Assembly (NCBI RefSeq): GCF_010093445.1
Contig: NZ_PDWW01000005.1
Coordinates: forward strand, 1-64,000
Source of the DNA: Pseudoxanthomonas japonensis
GTDB taxonomy: Bacteria; Pseudomonadota; Gammaproteobacteria; Xanthomonadales; Xanthomonadaceae
Length of the DNA: 64,000 bases
Direction of reading: 5' to 3'
Shown here: positions 58,078 through 64,000 of the stretch, piece after piece
How positions within the stretch are numbered: the stretch's first letter is position 1
Layout of the letters: each line of letters opens with the position of its first letter
Translations under genes and position numbers: made by a program
The notes under the pieces: generated by a model
What the model saw: the letters and a program-made list of their open reading frames with translations, nothing else
Database searches by the model: none
What the model was told of the DNA's origin: nothing

Positions 58078-58920
58078 TCAGGGAGCGGCACCTGCGGCGG
58101 CGGCCGGGGCCTTTTTCGCGGCCAGTTCGTCCAGTTTGGCCCGCAGCGCGGTCGGCGGCAGGTAACCGCCCAGCTGGATGCCTTCAGCCGAGAAGATCGC
58201 CGGGGTACCGCTCACGCCGACGCGCTGGCCGACGTCGAACTCCATGGTCACGGGGTTCTTGCAGTCGCGCGACGGGATCGACTTGCCGGCCTTGGCGTCG
58301 GTCAGCGCGCGCTTGCGGTCCGGGGCGCACCAGACCGAGATCATGTCCTTGTGGTCCTGGCTGCCCAGGCCCATGCGCGGGAACGCGAGGTATTCCACCG
58401 CGATGCCCTGGCGGTTGATCTCGGCGATCTCCTCGTGGAGCTTGCGGCAGTAGCCGCACTCGATGTCGGTGAACACGGTGACCGTGTACTTGGCGTTCGG
58501 CGGCGCGAACACGATCTTCTCGCCATGCGGGATGGTGGCGATGAGCTTGGTGCGGTACTGCGCCAGCGCAGCGCTGTTCTGCATCACGTCTTCCTGCTGC
58601 TGCAGGTCGATCACCGCGCCCTGCATCAGGTAACGGCCGTCGTCGCTGATGTACAGCAGCTGCCCGCCGGCGATCACCTCGCGGAAGCCCGGCAGCGGGG
58701 CCGCGCCGACATAATCGACCTGGGCACGCGGGTTGAGCTGCGCCACCGCGGAGCGCGCGCGCTCATCCGGCGTGGCGCCCTGTCCCGGCTTCAACTGGGG
58801 GGCCGGGGCCGGCGCGGCGGCGGCCTCCTGCTTGGCGGGCGGCTGCGGGGCCTGGGCGCAGGCAGTCAGGCTCAGGGCACCCAGCAGGGCGGCGGTGATC
58901 AGGCGAGGCATCAAGGGCAT
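58078..58920 (-). CDS. dsbC: DsbC-like periplasmic disulfide isomerase, apparently lipidated
   Basis: This 280-residue protein has an N-terminal DsbC_N dimerisation domain (about 50-125, including VDYVGAAPLPGFREVIAGGQLLYISDDGRYLMQG). A thioredoxin domain follows with active site CGYC (C155, C158) and cis-Pro loop SGTPAIF. Typical DsbC has a cleavable signal, but here the signal ends in a lipobox-like LTAC (Cys21) followed by a Pro/Ala-rich linker, so the protein may be an outer-membrane lipoprotein. It repairs wrong disulfides in exported proteins. It follows xerD closely, as in many gammaproteobacteria. The ATG at 58911 is a shorter alternative start. Confidence 0.9.
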   Translation of the reverse strand: MPLMPRLITAALLGALSLTACAQAPQPPAKQEAAAAPAPAPQLKPGQGATPDERARSAVAQLNPRAQVDYVGAAPLPGFREVIAGGQLLYISDDGRYLMQGAVIDLQQQEDVMQNSAALAQYRTKLIATIPHGEKIVFAPPNAKYTVTVFTDIECGYCRKLHEEIAEINRQGIAVEYLAFPRMGLGSQDHKDMISVWCAPDRKRALTDAKAGKSIPSRDCKNPVTMEFDVGQRVGVSGTPAIFSAEGIQLGGYLPPTALRAKLDELAAKKAPAAAAGAAP

Positions 58921-59019
58921 CCGGGAGTGGCCGCAGGGCGGCTGGCTGGCAGGAACAGGCCGCGATTCTGGCACAGGGCGGCGGCGGGGCGGCTTAACCG
59001 TGCGCCAGCGTGACATGGC

Positions 59020-59973
59020 TCACGCGCGCGGATGGTGCCGCCCATGCAGCTGTTTGAGGTGTTCGCGCGCGACCAGCGTGTAGATCTGGGTGGTCGACAG
59101 CGAGCTGTGCCCCAGCAGCAATTGCAGGGCCCGCAGGTCGGCGCCACGGTTCAGCAGGTGGGTGGCGAAGCTGTGCCGCAGCCCGTGCGGGCTGATGCGG
59201 ACCGGATCGATCCCGGCCGCGGCGGCATAGCGCTTCACCAAGGCCCAGAACTGCTGCCGGGTCGGTGGCTCGGCGGTGGCACCGACGAACAGGAACGGGA
59301 CGCTGCGCTTGCCTGCCAGCGCCGGCCGCGACTGCGCCAGATAGGTTTCCAGCCAGTGCTGGGACTCCTCGCCCAACGGCACCAGCCGGTCCTTGCTGCC
59401 CTTGCCGGTGACCCGCAATACGCCCTGCCGAAGGTTGACCGCCGTCGCCGGCAGCGTGACCAGTTCGCTGACCCGCAGGCCGGCCGCGTACATCAGCTCC
59501 AGCATGGCGCGGTCGCGCAGCCCTAGCGGCGAGGCGATGTCCGGTGCGGCCAGCAGTGCGTCGATCTCGGTTTCCGCCAGCGCCTTGGGCAGCGAGCGCG
59601 GCAGGCGCGGCGGCTCGAGCAGCGCCGTCGGGTCGTCGCGGCGCAGGCCGCGGCGCAGGCGATGGGCGAAGAAGGCACGCAGGGCGGACAGCAGGCGTGC
59701 ATTGCTGCGTGGCGAATAGCCTTCGCGCGTGCGCCACGCCAGGTAGTCGAACAGCGCGGCACGATCCGCCGCCGCCAGGCCGCCCTCGCGACCGTTGCGC
59801 CAGCGCGCGAAGCCCTCCAGGTCGCGCCGGTAGCTGTCCAGGGTCGGTCGCGCGAGACCGCTTTCGGCCCAGATGGCGTCGAGGAAAGCCGCGATGTCCG
59901 GCGCGTCGGCATCCGGAACAGGTGGCAGGGCGATCGCCTGCTGGCGGCGATCGGCGGGCGTGCGGGCAGTCAT
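59020..59973 (-). CDS. xerD: Site-specific tyrosine recombinase XerD
   Basis: This 317-residue recombinase resolves chromosome dimers at dif with XerC and FtsK. The N-terminal SAM-like core-binding domain (about 25-115) is followed by the catalytic domain with R167 (AGLRVSEL), K191 (GKGSKDR), H263/R266 ([14 protein letters not shown]), H289 (LLGHSS) and nucleophile Tyr298 (TTQIYTL). All catalytic residues are present, and the Xer-type signature and length argue against a phage integrase. It is on the same strand and 99 bases upstream of dsbC. Confidence 0.93.
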   Translation of the reverse strand: MTARTPADRRQQAIALPPVPDADAPDIAAFLDAIWAESGLARPTLDSYRRDLEGFARWRNGREGGLAAADRAALFDYLAWRTREGYSPRSNARLLSALRAFFAHRLRRGLRRDDPTALLEPPRLPRSLPKALAETEIDALLAAPDIASPLGLRDRAMLELMYAAGLRVSELVTLPATAVNLRQGVLRVTGKGSKDRLVPLGEESQHWLETYLAQSRPALAGKRSVPFLFVGATAEPPTRQQFWALVKRYAAAAGIDPVRISPHGLRHSFATHLLNRGADLRALQLLLGHSSLSTTQIYTLVAREHLKQLHGRHHPRA

Positions 59974-60020
59974 GCGGGAAGCTTAGGCGATGCACCCGCT
60001 GCCGGGGTGCACCGGCTTCC

Positions 60021-60090
60021 TGTGGGAGCGACGTCAGTCGCGAAAAGAGGCCCCGCCGGATCGACCATCGCGACTGACGTCGCTCCCACA
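60021..60090. repeat. REP-like palindrome, 23-base perfect arms
   Basis: The arm at 60021-60043 (tgtgggagcgacgtcagtc...) is repeated inverted at 60068-60090 without mismatch, around a 24-base centre. It is a relative of the element at 6814-6880: the outer 13 bases are identical and the inner bases differ (gtcagtc versus gtaagtc). It sits between the divergent xerD and RDD genes. Confidence 0.75.
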
Positions 60091-60121
60091 ACACCAAGGG
60101 AGGTTGCCTGGGGTTAGCCGG

Positions 60122-60127
60122 TATCCT
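60122..60127 (+). promoter_or_regulatory. -10-like TATCCT before the RDD gene
   Basis: TATCCT is followed by exactly six bases and the ATG at 60134, again implying a leaderless transcript. No ribosome-binding site is present. Confidence 0.4.
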
Positions 60128-60133
60128 GTCGCG

Positions 60134-60607
60134 ATGACGGAACCCGCCTCCACGCCCGAAAAACCCCGTGCCCTGATCGGCTGGCGCCTGCTCGCCCTGC
60201 TCTACGATGTCTGGCCGGTGCTGGCGATGTGGCTCGCCGTGGCCATTCCGTTCGTCCTCGTCGACGTGGTGATCAGCGACAACGTCCGCCACAACATCGA
60301 GCCCTACAGCCTGATGTGGTGGCTGCTGTGGAGCTGCTGCTGGGGCGTTGCCGGGTTGTACGCCACCTTCAGCTGGCTGCGTGGCGGACAGACCCTGGGC
60401 ATGCGGCCATGGCGGTTGAAGGTGATCGCGGCCGACGGCGGCGCGCCGACGCTGGCCGCGTTGTGGCGCCGCTATGCACTGGCGACGCTGTCGATGCTGG
60501 CCGTGGGCCTGGGCTTCTGGTGGGCATGGCTGGACCGCGACCGGCTGGCCTTCCACGACCGCTTCAGCGGCACGCGCCTGGTGCGGCTGCCGAAGCGCCC
60601 GCGTTGA
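60134..60607 (+). CDS. RDD family membrane protein
   Basis: This 157-residue inner-membrane protein has three hydrophobic segments (about 15-40, 58-80, 115-135). It carries RDD-family features: ALIGWRLLALLYDVWPV in the first helix (the usual R-D pair is partly changed) and GQTLGMRPWRLKVI between helices 2 and 3. DRDRLAFHDRFSGTRLV at the end matches the family's 'HDxxxxT' motif. Function is unclear; some members affect ion homeostasis. It is 16 bases before the FosX-like gene, so likely co-transcribed. Confidence 0.85.
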   Translation: MTEPASTPEKPRALIGWRLLALLYDVWPVLAMWLAVAIPFVLVDVVISDNVRHNIEPYSLMWWLLWSCCWGVAGLYATFSWLRGGQTLGMRPWRLKVIAADGGAPTLAALWRRYALATLSMLAVGLGFWWAWLDRDRLAFHDRFSGTRLVRLPKRPR

Positions 60608-60623
60608 GGCCGCGCGGGTACCG

Positions 60624-61028
60624 ATGAAAGGCATCAGCCACCTGACCTTCATCGTCCGCGATCTCGATCGCATGGCGACGTTCCTGTGCGAGGGTCTGGG
60701 CGCGCGGGAGGTGTACGACAGCGCGCACCGGAATTTCTCGCTGTCGCGCGAGAAATTCTTCGTCCTCGGAGACACCTGGCTGGCGGCCATGGAGGGCGAG
60801 CCGCCTGCAGAGCGCTCGTACCAGCATGTCGCCTTTGCGGTAAGCGAGCCCGACCTATCCCGCTACCGGGACAGACTCGAGGCGCTTGGCGTCGATATCC
60901 GCCCCCCACGCGAACGCGTGGAGGGCGAGGGCCTGTCGCTGTACTTCTACGACTTCGACAATCATCTGTTCGAGTTGCACACCGGCACGCTGGAGCAGCG
61001 GCTGGCGCGCTACGCGGACGGGCGATGA
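60624..61028 (+). CDS. fosX: FosX-like fosfomycin epoxide hydrolase (VOC superfamily)
   Basis: This 134-residue glyoxalase-fold protein closely resembles Listeria FosX. Metal ligands are H6 (ISHLTFIV), H68 (YQHVAF) and E117 (HLFELHTG). The residue that makes FosX a hydrolase is present as E43 (SLSREKFFVL), and the RVEGEG and YFYDFDNHLFELHTGTLEQRL blocks match. FosX adds water to fosfomycin and needs Mn2+, unlike the glutathione- or thiol-dependent FosA and FosB. The start has no strong ribosome-binding site, and coupling to the RDD gene upstream is possible. Intrinsic low-level resistance is the expected phenotype, not shown here. Confidence 0.88.
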   Translation: MKGISHLTFIVRDLDRMATFLCEGLGAREVYDSAHRNFSLSREKFFVLGDTWLAAMEGEPPAERSYQHVAFAVSEPDLSRYRDRLEALGVDIRPPRERVEGEGLSLYFYDFDNHLFELHTGTLEQRLARYADGR

Positions 61029-61089
61029 AGGCATCCAGGCAGTCCGGATGCGACCAGCGCCGGGCCATGCCCGTCCGCTGACCGATGCA

Positions 61090-62193
61090 TCAGCGGCTCC
61101 TGCGCCGGAACATCAGCCAGGAAATGCCCAGCAGGGCGAATGGCGGGATCGCGTAGGCGAGGCGGTAATCGAGCCGGAAGGCGCCGGCCAACCGCACGAA
61201 CATCGTCTGCAGCACGTAGAAGCCGACCGCGAACACGATGCCGAGGAACAGCCGCTTGCCCGTGCCGCCGCTGCGCAGGCTGCCGAAGGCGAACGGGATG
61301 GCGGCCAGGCACAGCGCCAGCACGTTGAGCGGATAGAACCAGCGCGCCCAGTACTGGTCCTCGTAGTCGCGCGCGTCCAGCCCGTTGCGCTTGCGGTAGT
61401 CGATGTTCTGGCTCAGCTCGTGGCTGGGCATGTTGCGTGCGCGTACCAGGCTGGACGACAGCACCGCCGCGTCCAGCTCCGACTCCCAGCGCTCGCCCAG
61501 CACCGTGGTCTGCACGGCAGAGCGTTCCTTGAAGGTGGTGCGGCGCACGTTCTTCAGCAGCCAGTAGCCGTCCAGGTGTTCGGCGGTGGCGGCATGCGCG
61601 ATCGAGGCCAGCCGACCGTCGTCGGCCAGCTCGTACATGCGCACGTCGCGCAGCTGCAGCGCCACCTTGCCGTCGGCCTGCGCCTTCTCTTCACCGCTCT
61701 GGGCATACAGGAAGGTGTTGCCTTCGCGCGCCCACAGACCCGAGTAGCGGTCCATCGCGACATTGCCGGTGCGCGCGGCCATCTTCAGTACGTCGGCCTG
61801 GCGCTGACCCCACGGCCCCAGCGTTTCGCCGCTGAACACCATCAGCACGGTCAGGATGCCCAGCGCCGCGGCGACCGACACGCTCAGGCGCAGGCGCGAC
61901 AGGCCCAGCGCGCGCAGCGCGGTCAGTTCGGAACTGGCGGCCAACTGGCCCAGGCCCATCAGCGAACCGATCACGGCCGCCGTGGGGAACATCGTGTAGG
62001 CACGGCGCGGCACGGTGTACAGCACCCACGCGACCGCATGGCCGAAGGTGTAGTTGCCTGTACCCAGATCGCCGATCTCGCCTGACAGCGCCATCACCAC
62101 GTCCAGGCCGACGAGCACCGCCCAAGTCAGCAGCACGGTGACCAGAACGACCTGGCCCACGTAGGTGTCGTGCAGGCGCGGCAACAGCCTCAT
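61090..62193 (-). CDS. lptG: LPS export permease LptG
   Basis: This 367-residue inner-membrane protein of the YjgP/YjgQ family has about three N-terminal membrane segments, a periplasmic jellyroll-like domain (about 135-265) and three C-terminal membrane segments. With LptF and the LptB ATPase it extracts lipopolysaccharide from the inner membrane. Conserved-looking parts: PTAAVIGSLMGLGQLAASSELTALRALG and NVLALCLAAIPFAFGSLR. It overlaps lptF by four bases and follows it on the same strand. Confidence 0.93.
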   Translation of the reverse strand: MRLLPRLHDTYVGQVVLVTVLLTWAVLVGLDVVMALSGEIGDLGTGNYTFGHAVAWVLYTVPRRAYTMFPTAAVIGSLMGLGQLAASSELTALRALGLSRLRLSVSVAAALGILTVLMVFSGETLGPWGQRQADVLKMAARTGNVAMDRYSGLWAREGNTFLYAQSGEEKAQADGKVALQLRDVRMYELADDGRLASIAHAATAEHLDGYWLLKNVRRTTFKERSAVQTTVLGERWESELDAAVLSSSLVRARNMPSHELSQNIDYRKRNGLDARDYEDQYWARWFYPLNVLALCLAAIPFAFGSLRSGGTGKRLFLGIVFAVGFYVLQTMFVRLAGAFRLDYRLAYAIPPFALLGISWLMFRRRSR

Positions 62194-63269
62194 GCGCGCC
62201 TCCGCGGCCGCGACAGCTGGCCGTCACGCAGATAGAACCAGAGGCCCGCCGCGAGCAGCGGCAAGGTCAGCCACCACAGGCCGGCCAGGCCCGGCAGCTT
62301 GCCGTCGGCCAGCAGTTGGGTGCCATTGAACATCAGGCTGATGCCGACCAGATAGGCCAGGAAGCCCAGCATCACCCGTCCGTAGCGGGTCTGCCGCGGT
62401 GAACTGCGCGACAGCGGCAGCGTCAGCAGCGCGAACGCCAGCGCCAGCAGCGGCGGCGTCAGGCGCGCGTGCAACTGCGCGTTCGCATCCGGGCGTGGGT
62501 CGGCCAGCAGCTGCGGCGTGGTCAGCAGCTCGGGATCGTCCTTGTCCAGCGTGTCGGCGCGGTCCGGCAGCGCGACCTCGTTGGACTTGTAGCGGATCAG
62601 GCGGTAATCCAGCCCCGCACCATCGGGACCCTCGACCCGGAAGCCATCGTCCAGGCGCAGGTAGCGGTTGCGTTCGCCTTCGAAGAACATCTGCCCGGAC
62701 TTGGCCGTCACCACGTCGATGCGGCCCTCGTTCGCACGATGCATGAACACCTTGCTGAGGCCGGTGCCGTCGGGCGACAGCGCGCTGACGTACACCACGG
62801 CACCGCTGGACAGCACGGTGAACTTGCCGGCATCCAGGCCCGACACCACCAGGCTGCGGTTGGCGTGTTCCAGCATGGTCTGCGCGGTACGCAGCGCCCA
62901 CGGGCCCAGCCACAGCGAGCACAGGCCGACCGCGATCACGACCGGCACCACCAGCATCATCAGCGGCCGCAGCAGGCGGCGCGGCCCGATGCCGGCCGCC
63001 GTCAGCACCGCCATTTCCGAATCCCGGTACAGGCGCGAGAACGCCAGCAGCAGGCCCAGCATCAGCGCCAGCGGGATGATGTAGGGCATGTAATTGATGA
63101 ACTGCAGGCCCAGTTGGGACAACAGCAGCCGCGCCGGCACCTTGCCGTCGGCCACGTCGCCCAGCAGGTCCGCCATCACGCCGCCCACGCTGACCATCAA
63201 CAGGATGATCAGGGTGGCCAGGAAGCTCTGGGTGAATTCCCGGAAGAGGTAGCGGTCCAGCTTCGGCAT
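62190..63269 (-). CDS. lptF: LPS export permease LptF
   Basis: This 359-residue partner of LptG has the same fold. It starts MPKLDRYLFREFTQSFLATL and has MPYIIPLALMLGLLLAFSRLYRDSEMAVLTAAGIG, a periplasmic domain (about 130-265) and PPLLALAFALLTLPLSRSSPRQTR before the last helices. The ATG at 63269 gives the family-typical N-terminus; the upstream open frame (to 63344) runs through the promoter region. It is divergent from pepA, as in related bacteria. Confidence 0.93.
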   Translation of the reverse strand: MPKLDRYLFREFTQSFLATLIILLMVSVGGVMADLLGDVADGKVPARLLLSQLGLQFINYMPYIIPLALMLGLLLAFSRLYRDSEMAVLTAAGIGPRRLLRPLMMLVVPVVIAVGLCSLWLGPWALRTAQTMLEHANRSLVVSGLDAGKFTVLSSGAVVYVSALSPDGTGLSKVFMHRANEGRIDVVTAKSGQMFFEGERNRYLRLDDGFRVEGPDGAGLDYRLIRYKSNEVALPDRADTLDKDDPELLTTPQLLADPRPDANAQLHARLTPPLLALAFALLTLPLSRSSPRQTRYGRVMLGFLAYLVGISLMFNGTQLLADGKLPGLAGLWWLTLPLLAAGLWFYLRDGQLSRPRRRA

Positions 63270-63367
63270 CAGGGGGGCTTGATTTACAATCTCGGGCTTG
63301 TGCGCCGCATCTGCGGCGGCGGTCTCTGCGGTCCGGGATGGCATCCGCCACCTTCATCCGGCCCGCG

Positions 63368-63373
63368 ATTGTA
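63368..63373 (-). promoter_or_regulatory. Candidate -10 box TACAAT for lptF-lptG
   Basis: Read leftward, TACAAT lies about 95 bases upstream of the lptF start in the divergent lptF/pepA promoter region. No good -35 sequence is visible. Confidence 0.35.
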
Positions 63374-63398
63374 CGTAACTGAACCGGGAATCTGATCA

Positions 63399-64000
63399 AT
63401 GACGCTGGAATTCACCCTGAACCATGACGCCCCCGCCCAAGCCGGCGTCGACTGCGTCGTGGTAGGCGCCTACGCCGACAAGAGCCTGACCTCGGCCGGC
63501 CAGGCGGTGGACGCGGCCAGCGGTGGCAAGCTGTCGGCGCTGCTGCAGCGGGGCGACATCGGCGGCAAGACCGGCAAGACCACCCTGCTGCACGACCTGC
63601 CGGGCGTGACCGCGCCGCGCGTGCTGGTGGTGGGCCTGGGCGAAACCGCCAAGTTCGGCGTGGCGCAGTACCTGAAGGCCATCGGCGATGCCGCACGGAC
63701 CCTGAAGCTCGGCCCGGTCCGCAGCGCGCTGTTCACCCTCTCGGAAGTGACGGTCAAGGACCGCGACGCAGCGTGGAAGATCCGCCAGGCGGTGATCGCC
63801 GCCGACCACGCCTGCTACCGCTACACCGCCACGCTGGGCAAGAAGAAGAACGACGACCCGGGCCTGACGTCCTTCGCCGTCAGCGGCGACGATGAGCAGG
63901 CGCTGGCGCAGGGCATCGCGATCGCCGCCGGCGTGCAGGTCACCCGCGAACTGGGCAACCTGCCGCCGAACATCTGCAACCCGGCCTACCTGGCCGAGCA
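63399..64000 (+). CDS. pepA: Leucyl aminopeptidase PepA (N-terminal part, runs off the window)
   Basis: The first 200 codons encode the N-terminal macro-like domain of an M17 aminopeptidase: [54 protein letters not shown]. The linker [19 protein letters not shown] precedes the catalytic domain, which lies beyond the window. PepA cleaves N-terminal leucine and other residues using two metal ions. In E. coli it also binds DNA, as a transcription factor and as an accessory factor in Xer recombination at plasmid sites. The frame is intact to the window edge. Confidence 0.93.
   Translation, partial: MTLEFTLNHDAPAQAGVDCVVVGAYADKSLTSAGQAVDAASGGKLSALLQRGDIGGKTGKTTLLHDLPGVTAPRVLVVGLGETAKFGVAQYLKAIGDAARTLKLGPVRSALFTLSEVTVKDRDAAWKIRQAVIAADHACYRYTATLGKKKNDDPGLTSFAVSGDDEQALAQGIAIAAGVQVTRELGNLPPNICNPAYLAE

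Overview
The window is a high-GC chromosomal segment from a member of the Xanthomonadaceae (Lysobacteraceae). The best guess is Pseudoxanthomonas or a close relative. Evidence: an Xps-type type II secretion operon ordered F-G-H-I-J-K-L-M-N-D, with GspN in the place of GspC; an SAH riboswitch in front of ahcY; a DUF3228 gene; -10 boxes placed about six bases before start codons; and short REP-like palindromes of the 'tgtgggagcgac' type. No rRNA, CRISPR array, insertion sequence or phage was seen. The genus is inferred from gene content only.

Layout. 0.2-9.6 kb: an LpxH-like phosphoesterase and a two-domain acyltransferase (both leftward), then metK, an acyl-CoA thioesterase, the ABC-F ATPase uup, and ppc (leftward). 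9.7-17.4 kb: SAH riboswitch and ahcY, a three-gene cassette (GPH sugar symporter, GH94 phosphorylase, gluconokinase) that looks like a cellobionate pathway, a DUF3228 gene and metF. metK, ahcY and metF share an upstream motif CATCCG-N8-GATATA with identical spacing. 17.4-28.7 kb: small secreted proteins, a two-component system, rimK, tRNA-Gly(CCC), a GDSL-esterase autotransporter, thiS-thiG-trmB, and a SLC13 permease translationally coupled to an ACT protein and a lipoprotein.

28.7-51 kb: the type II secretion region. gspF to gspD plus two glycosyltransferase-like genes form one long leftward operon. gspE lies almost 10 kb away. Between gspF and gspE sit a secreted subtilisin-like protease, a 2259-residue YadA-type trimeric autotransporter made of long near-identical repeats, and a small secreted protein. 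51-53.8 kb: a lipoprotein, an alpha/beta-hydrolase (lipase-like) protein and a coiled-coil membrane protein, a possible antibacterial effector-immunity locus.

53.8-64 kb: housekeeping genes: purL (carrying two in-frame insertions derived from dispersed repeats), dsbC, xerD, an RDD membrane protein, a FosX-like fosfomycin hydrolase, lptG-lptF and the start of pepA.

How it fits together: the S-adenosylmethionine cycle (metK, ahcY, metF) appears co-regulated. The Xps system could export the adjacent protease and any oxidative cellulases whose product, cellobionate, the GH94 cassette would consume. The large adhesin and the esterase autotransporter would decorate the cell surface. Boundaries and starts were read by eye. 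Functions are assigned from recognisable motifs and gene order without database searches.
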